A DNA stretch of 64,000 nt from Phyllostachys edulis. Its lineage: Eukaryota > Streptophyta > Magnoliopsida > Poales > Poaceae. Below, in pieces: positions 35,101 to 46,852 of the stretch. The translations under genes and the position numbers were made by a program. Below the pieces are notes generated by a model, which ran no database searches, was not told where the DNA came from, and saw nothing but the letters and a program-made list of their open reading frames with translations. Location of the stretch: positions 108,266,999-108,330,998 of the forward strand of contig CM070562.1 in assembly GCA_036346405.1 (NCBI GenBank), written 5' to 3'. Each line of letters opens with the position of its first letter. Within the stretch, counting starts at the first letter, position 1.

Positions 35101-36998
35101 TAATAACCAAAATACTACATTCACTCATAATGACGGGTCTAGATTCTTCAGCGTCCTTTATCCCTGCACAGTATCTCAAAGCGAAGCTCCCTTGTGTCCA
35201 TCTTGAATGACCGGTGCATCTCACCCTTCTTGCTCTTCTCCTCCATGTACTTGGTGATCAAGGCGGGGGAGAGTACTCTGTCATTTTTCATGGCGAGCGA
35301 CGCATTGTTGCTTCTGTCAACAAAGTAATCTGTGGTATCTCGGAGAATTGTCTCCACAATACCAACCAAAGGGAGGCACCAGGCACCGCGCATGATCTAA
35401 TTGTATACCTCGGCTATATTGGTTGTCATGACACCATATCGTGCACCCACCCTATCATGTATCAGTGGCCACTTCTCTTTAGGCTCGTGCTCAATCTAGT
35501 CCGAGAAGCATTTCACCTGCGCCCCCGTCTTCCTTGCCACACTAGGACCATCTATGTTTAGCTGTGGCAATGCTTGAGGGCCCCGGTCACGACCTTTTAG
35601 TCGCATCCTTCAGCATTTGGCTTCGCTCAAACTTTCGCTACTGGTTCTAGTTGCACAACCGCTTGAATAGGTTTATCAAGTCCTTGTTGTGAAACTGCTT
35701 GTAAAAGTTTGCATCTAAGTGCCTCATGACCACCTGCTCTGCAGATCCACTCAAGGAAGTAGTTCGTTCTCTCCTTGTTGTAGCTGAGTTATTGCACTCA
35801 GCAGGGCCACATGCGGATCATGTATGGCATATACGTTATGACGACTCTGTACAACAGAAATTCTTAAATTCCCCAGGAACCACACCAGTTGTCCGTGTTC
35901 TTGCTTTCAATGAAAGCGCATGCCACGGGAAGAACTTGATTATTCACGTCTGTCGCTATTGTAGTCAGTATTTGGCCTATGTACTTTTCAGGCAGGAATG
36001 TGCCATCCACGCACAAAATTGGATGGCAGTGCTGGAATGCATTGATGCATGGATCAAAGGCAAAGGATGCTCGCTTCAGTACCATCTTATTTGGCCCACT
36101 TCGGATGCATAGAATCTTGAATGTCGACATGAGTGCCGGGATTCCTATCCTGCATGCCTCAGAGTAGCTCAGGGAGGTTGTAGTAGGAGTCCTCGAACGT
36201 ACCAAACCTTGATTCCAATGCATTCTGTTTTGCCCTCCACGCCTTGTCATAACTGACTATGTATTGGAACATTGCCTCAATCGCCCGAATGATAGATCGT
36301 GGCCCAAAATCTAGATTATCCACGATCTCACCGTCACGAGGTTCGCGATGAATCCTAATGGCATGTTCCTGTGGGACTGCACTAACTCAGTGATCACACA
36401 TGTGTAAGGGACCACTATAGAGCATTTCCAGTAGTTGTCCCACTTAGGCTGGAATGCATGCACTCGCCAAGGGCATTCCTCTATGTCACACTTCACGTCA
36501 TAGCATCTTTTGGTTAAACTTGACAACTGTGAATGTACGTAGCACCGACAAGGCCCATAATTTAACTGCTTCCTGCACGACCTCCTTGCATTTGTACATA
36601 GCTCCTTGCCTCACCTCGCTCTGGTCGTACTCTCACGACACACAGGAGCCTTCGTTAACGACGAGGTTGTCGAACTGGTATGTGCTCCACTCAGATGGAA
36701 CCGTCTGCTAGTCCACATCATCATCGTTGTCGGATCCTTCATCTTCTGACAATGCCATGTAGTCCCTATCTTCGAGATCCATCCTTTGCATTAGGGCTTC
36801 CAGCTCCTCACCCTTGTCAGCAAGCTCACTAGCTTGCCTGGCTGAAGGAGCTCCTTTCGCAGGTTCTTCATCGACATCATCAGTAACTCTGGGACCTTCG
36901 GCCATTGTGTGCGTTAAGCTGTGGCTGGAGTCCCCGACTTCTTCTTTGACATCACCCCACTTCTTGTTCGGTCGCCGATGCAGGAGTAGGCTTGGCAT
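32130..36998 (-). pseudogene. MULE transposase, split by a solo LTR
   Basis: In transcript order: an acidic N-terminal part (36708-36998); a FAR1/MULE-type DNA-binding part with VKCDIEECPWRVHAFQPKW (36311-36526); the catalytic core ILCVDGTFLPEKYIGQILTT with ATDVNNQVLPVACAFIESKN (35864-36250), DGTF at about 36,007; a region ending EMHRSFKMDTRELRFEILCR (35150-35400); then, after the solo LTR, a SWIM-like part CVCTCNKPLLLHRSCSYVMA (32369-32554) and a CCHC knuckle CSICRECGHTFKKYP near 32,170-32,210. The usual SWIM histidine reads Y. Frame changes, the LTR and the loss of a continuous frame make it inactive. Confidence 0.85.
32566..35150 (-). mobile_element. Large solo LTR, copy 2 (2,585 bp), inverted relative of copy 1
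   Basis: On the minus strand it starts TGAAGAATCTAGACCC and ends CCTCCTCGATCTTATA. Target sites gcgcc (32561-32565) and gcgtc (35151-35155) match at four of five. It lies within the MULE transposase, and its own CGGT-N3-ACCG motifs cluster at about 33,640-33,770. Confidence 0.82.
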
Positions 36999-37018
36999 AT
37001 GCCTGGACTAGAAAGACC

Positions 37019-37758
37019 TGTCGGTGTTTTAGAACCGAACTTACGTAAAGATTGTTTGATTCGGGGGGTCTCCTAGAATAGAATCATGCAGAGAGATTGA
37101 CACGGGAATTTTTATACAGGTTCGGGCCTTCTCCGGAGAGAATAACAACCCTACTCCTGTGTGTGTATGGTATTGAGTGTATCTTGAACAATCAGGGGAA
37201 AAACTAAGACTATTACAGATAGTGCTTGTATTCCCGATGGCTCGATCCTCCTCCCTTTCTCTAGTTGCCGCCTTTTATAGTGCGTGAAGGAGCGGCGCTT
37301 ACTCCAGTAAAGTGGCGCCTCATCACCTCTGTATTCAGCGCATGTTGGTAGTAATTACGGTGTCTTAATTCCTCCACGCCGCTCAACAACTATATACCGT
37401 AGATAATGGGGTATTACGTGCCATTATTCTCAGAGAATAACAAACATGATGATGATCGTTTGAATCCCTTAATCAATAAGACCCACTTGTCTGCGGGTTC
37501 ATTTGATTATAAGGTGGTCGTGGTGACCTAGTCGTAGAGGAATCTACGATTATGAGGTAGTCGTAGCAAGACTTACGACTATGGGATAGTCGTAGCATAA
37601 CTTACGACTATGGGGGTGGTCGTACAAGAACTTACGACCATCCATTTGGTTCTTCCTTCATAACATTAAGGGTACACTCGGGGTTCACATGACGTCATAT
37701 TTACCTATAATAAAAATTATAGATAAAAGGTAAAATGAGGATTATTATATCCTCGCCA
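37019..37758 (-). repeat. Gypsy 3' LTR
   Basis: Plus strand TGTCGGTGTTTTAGAACC to TATCCTCGCCA. Contains four tandem hairpins at 37529-37640. Confidence 0.92.
37529..37640. repeat. Array of four 24-nt hairpins in the 3' LTR
   Basis: Units at 37529-37552, 37558-37581, 37587-37610 and 37617-37640, each an 8-bp stem with an 8-nt loop. Stems are TAGTCGTA/TACGACTA (units 2 and 3), TAGTCGTA/TACGATTA (unit 1, decayed) and TGGTCGTA/TACGACCA (unit 4, a compensated pair). Confidence 0.9.
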
Positions 37759-37951
37759 TCTAGCCCCCACTTCAAGTGAAAGCAACTTACTTGGTAAAGG
37801 GTTCTAGATGGTCTTACGATCATGAGAGGATCGTGAAAATAATCGAAGGAAAAACTCTTTGATTGTATACTACTTTGACCGTAAATGTGCTTGGTTAAGA
37901 AAATTGCTTACGACTATCAAGTGGTCGTAAAAGCATTTCTACGATCACAAG

Positions 37952-39118
37952 GTGGTCGAGTATAGTGATCGGAAGAAGGAACTTTCCGATTATCATTTCC
38001 TTTGGTTGAAAAGATCTAACCAAGGAAGTAATTTAAGCTTGAGATGTAAACGCAAAAACCTGAATTTCTCGAATGGACACACCGGGAATCTCAAACGCGG
38101 CGCTAGCTTAGCTTCTGCTGAAGCGGTTCCCGATACGGTTTTACTCGATGTTTGCTCGATCAACTATGAATGTAAGTACTTAATCGCACTTATATATACA
38201 GTATAATCTTCTCTTGTTTCTCACCGTCTTTTCATCTTGCGTAAAGCCATAGAGCAAATTGTCGTTGTCATGAATATCATCGACAACTTCTAGAGTCGCG
38301 ACAGAAAGAGGAACTCGCAAACAGTAGAGAGGTGGTAAGTCATCGCTATTCATAGTCACCTTGGATTTGACTACTTATATAGTGCTTACGGATTTGTCAT
38401 GGAAAAACTCACGACTAGGTAATGGTCGTAAAAGACTTATGACCAAAGGCTTTGTCGTAGAAGAACTTACGACTAGGTCAATGGTTGTAGAAGAACTTAC
38501 AATCGATTGACCCATGCTCATGTCCACCGTTATCCTTTGCGGGTTAAACAAGGACGCTAAGACCTTAGCCGACTCGCCGATTATGAAAAAGAGGAGTCGA
38601 AAAAGTTTAGGAAGAGGTATTAGACCTCCTAAAAAGCTTAAAGAAGCTAACTCGCAACCATGAAGTCGCAGGAAAAATTAAACGATAAGTGCTTGAACTT
38701 AAGATCGCTTATATCTTTGATCTTTACCTAACTCTTGCTTCTTTTTAGAAAAAGAAGACGAGACGAAAAAGCTCCAGAATGAAGTTAGAGAGAAAACTTC
38801 AGTTATTCACGAGCTTACTCGTATGTCCAAAAATAAAGATCAAAACCTTGAGACGCTGAGAACTCGAATATCAAGTAAGTAATTCTTTACCTGCAGTCCT
38901 TTACGAGTTATTTCCCTTTTCTCACTTCCACTTCCTTTCTAGCAATGGACGTTAAATTGAGAGAACTTGAGATCAAATCGCGGATAAAGCCGTGATTTAT
39001 AACTGCACCGTCCCTTATTGCAAAGAAGAATGTAGAGGATATTGTATCATGGGAGAAAAAGTATGCCGAGACCGTTGCTTCCCATAATGAAGAGGTCAAG
39101 AAGTTGATTCTCAACTAG
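37952..39118 (+). pseudogene. Spliced antisense coiled-coil reading frame of the gypsy element
   Basis: Runs opposite to pol. A first open stretch ends at a donor, GAAT|gtaagt (38171/38172). A clear exon at 38749-38874, between CTTTTTAG and A|gtaagt, reads KEDETKKLQNEVREKTSVIH and then ELTRMSKNKDQNLETLRTRI. Its phase joins exon 38943-39118 (TMDVKLRELEIKSR...), which after one in-frame TGA at 38993-38995 continues KKNVEDIVSWEKKYAETVAS and ends TAG at 39116-39118. Charged heptads suggest a coiled coil. The function of such antisense frames in Tat-lineage elements is unknown. Confidence 0.6.
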
Positions 39119-39678
39119 TGGGTAAGAAATTCTTTTACCCGTGATTATTTTTGTTTTCTTTTTCCTCTAGGAGTTTATTTTTGTTTGACCAATCTTATTT
39201 CTTGAGCAAGTGGTCGAAAACAAAAAGCTCATGAGGCTTCGACTTGTACCCAACAGAGATGGAAGCAATGAAGATTAAACTTCAAGGAAACATCACGCTC
39301 GAACAATGTGCTTGGTGAGCTACATAGTGAGGGAAAGACTCCTCAAGATGATACAATAGCTGCTCACACAAGTACCATTGGGGATCAAGTCGATTTTGCA
39401 AGATCTGGTGACCACTCAAGGCCAACCAAGTTGAATCGATAAAGGAGGCGGTCGAAATGCAGAAGTTATGCATTAGCAAAACTTAAAGCTCATGACCCCA
39501 ACCTTAATGTGCAACCACTGGTTTAACTTCAAGCGCTCTCAAGCGTAAGGAAGACGTCGATGGAGGAGATGCAATCGCTTAGTAGGAAAGTTTCAAAGGA
39601 GATGCAATTGGGCTCTCCTCTTGAGTAGTCTCAGAATGAACTTGTGAAAAAGTCTTTTGTTGATGTAATCCATCTTGT

Positions 39679-39955
39679 TCTCGCAAATCATCTTGTCGAG
39701 TAGTTAGTAACTCAAAAGATAATTAACTAATTTAAAGACTAAGAAATGAAGTCAAATGTAATGACTTTATCCTAGCCCTCGACTATTTGCTTAGTTTATG
39801 AAAACTAAGTAAATAGTTTTGTCTCTCGCAAATCATCTTGTCGAGTAGTTAGTAACTCAAAAGATAATTAACGAAATAAAGACTAAGAATTGAAATCAAA
39901 TTATCCTAGCCCTCGACTATTTGCCGAGTTTGTTTAGACAAACTAAGTAAATAGT
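39679..39955. repeat. 145-bp tandem duplication
   Basis: TCTCGCAAATCATCTTGTCG at 39679 recurs at 39824. Each copy ends with CTCGACTATTTGC and ACTAAGTAAATAGT. The second copy has small deletions. Confidence 0.9.
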
Positions 39956-40029
39956 CTCAGAGAAAAGGTTTCAAAAACAGAGAGGTTTGTTTAACTTGTA
40001 GTTTTTGGGTCTCAATTGTCATACATCGT

Positions 40030-40590
40030 CGAAAGGGTGGTAACGAGTTGACACTAGGAAGTTCCTTCTAGTGGGCGTGACCACGCAGAGAGGAGAGGCT
40101 TCGACTAGGTAATGTTAACATCTCCGACTAGTTTAATCAAATCGAGAACGGCAACTTGAGTTAAGCAAACGCTCTAGAGGACTTTAAAATATTTACTCGT
40201 CCTTCTCCGAAGGGACTCGATAAGTCCGTCTGGTAGCAAGAGTAGGAAATCGAACAAAGCTAGAAGCTCCTTCCATTAAGCGTGACCACGTCAGAGAGGA
40301 GAAACTTCGACTAGATGTGTCTCTTCCTCCCACCGCTTGAGATGAAACGAGTACACTCAAGACGGTTAAGCAAATCGAGAAAGTGCGCTCTTCTTAGAGT
40401 ATTTTTCAAATTAATCAAGAAATAAACTAAGGTGAAAAGAGTTGGCCTTCAAAAATATTTCGACTAAATAAAACCCGAGTTCTTTGTGTTGGCCATAAAA
40501 GCGAGTAACGAGTCGACACTAGGAAACTCCTTCTAGTGGGCAGGACCACATGCAGAGAGGAGAGGCTTCGACTAGGTGATGTTATCGCCT
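40030..40590. repeat. Three dispersed copies of an 80-90-bp module
   Basis: Copies centred near 40,085, 40,295 and 40,540 share CTCCTTC, GTGACCAC, AGAGAGGAGA and CTTCGACTAG. They lie between the integrase end and the antisense frame, spaced about 210-245 bp. Confidence 0.8.
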
Positions 40591-40687
40591 TGACCAAAGT
40601 AAATAAAACGGGTGTTTAAAACATAGTCGAAAAATAATGAAAGCACTACTCAAAAGTAAGGCAATAGAGATAGAAAAACCCGATTCT

Positions 40688-41910
40688 TTATTGTCCTAAT
40701 GGTCGGTTACACATAGAACTTGCGTGAATCGGGTCAATATTCCAAGAATTCGAGAGAACTCGCCGCCTTCCATTGCCAATCGTCATCGAGCCACTCGACA
40801 AGTAACTTCGACCATCGTAAGGACCTTCCCACTTGGGAGAAAGTTTGTTCCGATTAGACTTGGATTGGCAAAGCCTCAATACCAAGTCACCTACAAAGAA
40901 GGTCAGCGAGGTTGAACCTTCGATCGTAGTATCTTCGCAGGCTTGTTGGTAGATTGCCGAACTAATTAGGGCTGGTTTCTCCTTTCTTCAAGTAGATTAA
41001 TATCATCTGCTCAATTTGTTCTGGTTGGAGTCCGTGAATGTTTCACTGTGTTGACCGTATCTTTAGTTCCGAGGAAGCATAGCTTCATCACCAAGACTAA
41101 AAAGAAAGGTGTTTCTCCCAGAGTCTGATCGGTAGTTGTACGAATCGCCCATAATACTGAGGGTAATTCTTGTACCCAAGCCCCGAGCGTTTGATGAGTC
41201 GGTCAAGACTCGAGTTTTAATTCCTCTCATTATTTGGCCGCTTGCACGCTCGACCGCCCCATTACTCGGGATGGGCCATGTAGCATAACATAACTTGGTA
41301 CCCAACTCGTCGCAAAAATTCACAAATTTTGCGCCGAAAATTGCTTACCATTATCTCGTAATTATTCGACTTGGTACTCCAAATCGAGTAATTACGCATC
41401 TCATCATAAACCGCTTTGTCGCTTCCATTGTTATCCTATCCACAGTTCGCTTCAATCCATTTTGTGAACGATCAATAGCCACAAAAGGAACTCAAACCTC
41501 CGGAGCTTTAGGAAACGGTCCCGTGATATCAAGACCCCAGTTTGCAAAAGGCCAAGATAGAGGTATTGTTTGTAATGCCCGAGCCGGTTGGTGTATTTGC
41601 TCGCTATGAAACCGCATCGACACACTTTTAACCAACTCTTTAGCATCGATAGGGTCATGTTGGCAAGAAAACCTTGTCAAAAAGCCTTGCCGACCAACGC
41701 TCAGAGGAATCATGATTTCCACAAATGCCACCATGTATGTCGTGAAGGAGTGTTAATCCTTCGCTCATGCGAATGCATCGCATGAGCACCCCTTGAGTAC
41801 CTCGTTTATAGAGAACTCCTTCGACCAAAGTATACATTTTGGCTTTTCGATAAGCGATCCGCCATGAGATCGCCTTGGTCATGTAACCCTTCAAGATAAT
41901 CATAGATGGG
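40688..41910 (-). pseudogene. Gypsy integrase
   Basis: Minus-strand WPFANWGLDITGPFPKAPEV (41492-41734) is the start of the catalytic core. Further on, NFCDELGTKL and ERASGQIMRGIKTR (41063-41323) and NRNKLSPKWEGPYDGRSYLS (40688-40885) follow the order of gypsy integrase through its C-terminal domain. Several frameshifts. Confidence 0.85.
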
Positions 41911-42244
41911 CGCCATCCATGTATCCTCGTATTCTAGAGAGGTCATCTCAATAGGAGGTGTCTCGGCTCTTCGACCGAGAAGGCTTCGAGTTGTTCCAAG
42001 AAGACTCCTTTTGGTACTTCAGATCCGAAGAAGCTATTCGAGCAAGTCGGTCTGCGAGGAAATTATCCTTTCGAGGGATGAATTGTGCCTCAAACCTAAA
42101 AATGCTTTTCTAGCTTACGATTCGATAAGTACGAGACATTGTCGGGTTAGAGCACCGGTACTTTTACCGACTTGATTCACGACTAGTTGAGAGTCTCCTC
42201 TCACGAGTAGTCGGCGAATCGAGAGCGCTTTCGCTCGATACCGA

Positions 42245-43660
42245 CTAGCAAACCTTCAGATTCGCCACATTATTAGTGGCCCGAAAGTTTAATTGTATGG
42301 CATACTTTATGGTCTCTCCGGTAGGAGATACCAGACCACTCCGACCCGAGCCACTTAAAGTAAGCGACCCGTCAAAGTACATCGCCCATCGGTCGTGGGA
42401 ATCGATCGGGGATCCCGAGCAGTTCAGATTTGTCCATTCGGCGACAAAGTCCGCCAAGATCTGGATTTAACGGCCGTTCGGGACACGAAATGGATGTCAA
42501 ACTCCCCAAGTTCGACCGACCATTTTGCCATGCGTCCCCATTGCTTCCCTATTCGGAGGATCGCTCCCAAGGGAAACTCGAGGCAAGACAAACTAGTTTG
42601 TCGCTGAAAATAATGCCGCAGCTTCCTCGAAGACATGAGGAGGGCATACTGAAGCTTTTAGACCCGAGGGTAACGCCCTTAGGTCCGTAAAACTTCACTT
42701 ACGTAGTAAACCGGTCGTTGTACATTTTCACGCTCTACAACCAAGATCGCTACCGACCGCCTGGGCGTGGCGGCTAGGTAAACCAAGAGCGTTTCTTCCG
42801 CCTCGGAGAGACCGTAATAGGAGCACTCAGTAAGGTACCTTTTGACATCCTCAAAGGCGGCGTTTGCCTCATTCGACCACTCAAAACTTTCGTGTCTCCT
42901 TAGAAGTTTAAAGAAATGTAGTCCCTTTTCTCCCGATCGTGCGATGAAACGACTTAGAGCCGCCATGCACCCAAAGGAGTTTCTCGACTTCTTTCCGTGT
43001 AGTTGAGGGCGATTTGTAAAATGGCTTTTATCTTTTAGGATTCGCTTCAATTCCTCGTATAGTTACTAGGAATCCAAGCATTTTCCTGAAGAGATTCCAA
43101 ACACACACTTCTCGTGATTAAGTTTTAAGCGATGTTTTCTCGAGATTGTCGAATGTTTCTTGTAGGTCGGTAATATGATTAAGTTTCTTGATGCTTTTGA
43201 CAACTAAGTCATCAACATAGGCTTCTAGATTTCGCCTAATTGAGATGAAAAAGTTGCTGCATCAAGCGTTGAAAAGAAACGCCGCATTTTTTAGACCAAA
43301 TGGCATTTTGACATAGCAAAATATACCAAATGGTGTAATAAATGCGGTCTTTTCTTCATCGTCTAGACACATATTAATCTGGTGATATCCGAATATGCAT
43401 CTAAAAACTTAACATTTCACAACCCGCAGAGAGTCAACCAACCGATCGTCGAGGTAAAGGAAAATCGTCTTTTGGACAAGCTTTATTAAGATCAAGAAAG
43501 TCTCGCATACGCCATTTGCCGCTTGACTTTCTAACCATTACAGGTTAGCCAACCATTCTCGATGGTTGACCTCTTATATAGCCCGCTTTAAGTAGCTTAT
43601 TCAATTCGATTTAATAGCATCTCGCCGATCGGGGCAAATCTCCGCAATTTTTGTTTTACT
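42245..43660 (-). pseudogene. Gypsy reverse transcriptase and RNase H
   Basis: Minus strand KMPFGLKNAAF (about 43,280-43,320) and AYVDDLVVKS (YVDD at about 43,208-43,219) mark the RT catalytic core. GLHFFKLLRRHESFEWSNEA (42679-43050) marks the RT connection region, and WAMYFDGSLTLSGSGRSGLV (42245-42457) the RNase H start with its D.S motif. Broken by frameshifts. Confidence 0.9.
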
Positions 43661-43919
43661 GGTACTTTGTCGTGCCGTAAGGCTAGCTCATGCTCTATCA
43701 CCTCCCCGGGGACTCCGGGCATGTCGGATGCTTGCCACGCTAATACATCTGCGTTAGCTCGGAGGAAGGTGATGAGGGCGCCTTCCTATTTGGGGTCGGA
43801 AGTATCCCGTCTGAGCGATCTTGAGGGCTCCCTGCCCGAGAGGAACCTCTTTGACTTTGTCGTTCGGCTTTGGTGCGACTTTTTAGCTTCGACTTGCTAG
43901 TCGAAGGTCGACTTTCTTC

Positions 43920-44700
43920 TCAAGTTGGTATTTGTCCTACCATCTCAAGGGATCGACGGTCGCAGGTATGCGCCATCTTCTTGTCACAATGGATTGTAAT
44001 TACTCCTTTGGGACCTGGCATCTTAATACATTGATATCCATAATGAGTAGCCATTAGGAATTTTGCCAAAGTTGGTCGTCCGAGTATGGCGTTATATGTC
44101 AGATCGAAATCGACCACATCAAAGGAGATTTTCTCGTCTCGAAATTACTTGGTGAACCAAATGTTAAAGGAAGAGAAACTTGACCAATTGGTTTGGCGAA
44201 GATCCCACAATCCCATGGAAAGAGTATCATACCGGTCTTACTTTGGTCCTGGGTACTTGCATGTCATCCAGGGCACTCAGAATAAAATATTTAACGAGCT
44301 TCCACCATCAACCAAAACTCGATTGACCCGACAATTGTTGATGGTGGGTTCGACCACGATTGGGTATCGACTGTCGAGTCGAAGGATCGGCGATCACTCT
44401 TCTCGAAAGAAATGGTGACTTCCGACCACTTCGGTAATTTATTGACGAGAGGAGGATCTATGGAGTTTACCTCGCGTTCAGCAGCCTTGAGCTGTCGCTT
44501 TGATTCATATGCCGATGATCCCCCGTAGATGTGTTCAATGGTATGTTGCGGATCCTGGAACGGCATCTCCTCTTCGTCATCTGAAGATTTATGACCACTT
44601 GTTTGACCTACCTGCTCGAGGGTGGGAAGTGGTCCTTTGCCGTTGTAGTAGTCTTCAAGCTTTCGTTGGAAGACCCTAGATTCTATGAAGGTCATGCCCT
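43920..44700 (-). pseudogene. Gypsy protease region
   Basis: YNAILGRPTLAKFLMATHYG and KMPGPKGVITI (43920-44117) are typical of the gypsy aspartic protease end. The upstream ORF 44291-44695 includes the linker from gag (KLEDYYNGKGPLPT). Confidence 0.8.
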
Positions 44701-45059
44701 TCCTTTTATGGAAAGGACACCACCTAGGCTTATCATTTTTCCGATCGTATGCTTACCTTTGCCTCTGCTTGGAGTGTGGCTTGGATGTGCGTGGCTCTTT
44801 ATCATTCACGGCCAATACCTCCTTGGAACCGCTGGGTTTTTGACCCTTCATCTTATTCTTGGACTTTTTTGCTTTCTTATCCTTCTTCTTACCAACTTCG
44901 CCTGGCTCTCGAGATGGATTGTCTTCACGATCAATTGTGTTGTTCCACTCGACCGCCTCAGAGGCAATAGCATATCGATCGGCCATTTCGAAGAGTTCGA
45001 CGACAGAAGTAGGAGGATTTAAAGCAATATCCTCTGTTATCCTTCTACTACGGACTCCT

Positions 45060-46830
45060 GGAAAGCCCCGATGATGATGAATCGAAACTTCCGGAATTGA
45101 GTTACGAACTGATCAAGCGCTTGATGAATCGGCGCAATGTCTCGTTGTCGCTCGTCTCATCCGGTGCAAGTCGTCCTCCTTTCGTATGCATTGTATGTGC
45201 CTTGAAATTTGCCAAGAGAAGATCGCAGAGATGTTGCCAAGAATAGATCGACTCGAGTGGTTGGTTTAGTAACCACGATCGGCGATCCTTCGAGCACGCT
45301 TGGAAGGTAATTTGCCATCACATGCTCTCCTCCTCCCGCTACTCGAACAATTTGTTGTAAATTTGAAGGAATTCGATGGGATTTTGGGAACCATCAAACT
45401 TCTCCATGTTCACCGGTCGAAAACGAGGTGGCAATGACAATTCGGAGATCAAAGCGAGAATGCCCGACATCCAAGAATGACTTCTTGACGCCTCCTTGCG
45501 TAAAAGAAGGGTTGATATCATCGGTGGTCGTACTCGACGATACCCAAGAATGACTTGACCCGACACAATAGGTCTCGGTCCTACGAGGGGAATACTCCTC
45601 GTAGTTTATCTGCTGCTGCAGATTTCCATGTCGGAGTGGTGAACGATCACCTTCCGAGGAGCTTGTTGATCATCAGTCATTTGGAAGACATTTCTTCGAG
45701 TAGGAGATCAACACGACTTCTTTATATACCGATTTCTCGCGGTGATATGTTGGATTGATCGGTAGCAGAAGAAGTCGTATGGGTACGACTACTTGAATGA
45801 TGTCGACGAGGAGCTTCGGCTTTTTCATTGTACTCAAGCCTTTGTGCGATTTCTTCAAATGAAGAGGTCGAGTCTGGCGTTCGGGCTAGCTCTTGAGTTG
45901 GATTCTCGAGCAAATCATTGATGTCTTTGGAGTTCTCGAGCTTCCTCGATTGATATTGAATACGCCCGAGCAAATTCTTCCGAGCTTCAATCTTCTTCCT
46001 TGAATTGCCTCAAGATTTTCCATGTTAGACTCTTGAGATTGCCTCAATGAAGTCTTGAGAATGTCAAGGATTTCCTGGCGTTCATGAAGGCGTTGGTCGT
46101 GTCCGCCAAATGGTGCTGTCTGGCCATTGCCACGAGGGGCGCATGTGTGACCTTCGGAAGGGTCTCCATCTCGGTTTCTAGAAGAGTGATCTTGATCCGA
46201 GGAAGGACGAAGACCTCCGCTGATGATTCTCACTTGCGCTAGAGGCCTCTCGCTTGAGGAGTCGTCGAGAGACACCATCTGGCGACTTGGAGTAATCCTC
46301 CAAGTAGGGAAGTCAGGGTTATAACTGTCTCCGTCGGCAGTGTGACTGCGAAGAGATGGTCGAATTTGCAGAAAAGCATGCTTGATCCCGCTCTCTCGGG
46401 CGTTATCCAGAGAGAGAGAATCACCAGATGCCGTGAAGTCCTGCATTGTGGCTTCTAGAGCTTGCCTCACCAAGTCGGACCGCCTTAGGGAACTTGGACA
46501 CTTCGAGGAAAAACTCTCGTCGTGTCGTGAGTCCACCGGGTGTGGTCTGGTCGATTACCCTTGCCCCTTGAGAGGGTAGATTCCTCTCTTGGACGTCTTG
46601 TTGTGGGGATAAGGATCCTCCTCAACTCCACCGGCGACATTGTCTCTGGATCTGTGGGAAGATCCCGAGGCGACAATGCCATAGGATGAGTCATCACTCG
46701 GTTAAGAATCAATCCATCCATGTCGACGTCACAGACCGCCAAGTCGAACCGCTTCTCCTCGCTCCATTCTCCGCCATGAGTGCATGAGATTTGGAAAACA
46801 GAGAGAATGTTTGACAAGAAATTACCGAAG
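45060..46830 (-). pseudogene. Gypsy gag
   Basis: LPPRFRPVNMEKFDGSQNPI followed by EFLQIYNKLFE (45339-45566) is the retrotransposon gag core. The longer N-terminal open frame (45886-46536) is low-complexity and serine/arginine-rich. Frameshifts separate the pieces. Confidence 0.75.
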
Positions 46831-46833
46831 ATC

Positions 46834-46850
46834 CCCACTGTCGGCGCCAA
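46834..46850 (-). other. Gypsy primer-binding site
   Basis: Minus-strand TTGGCGCCGACAGTGGG directly follows the 5' LTR. The LTR's final CA appears lost (CACCG|GG|TTGGCGCC). Confidence 0.75.
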
Positions 46851-46852
46851 CC

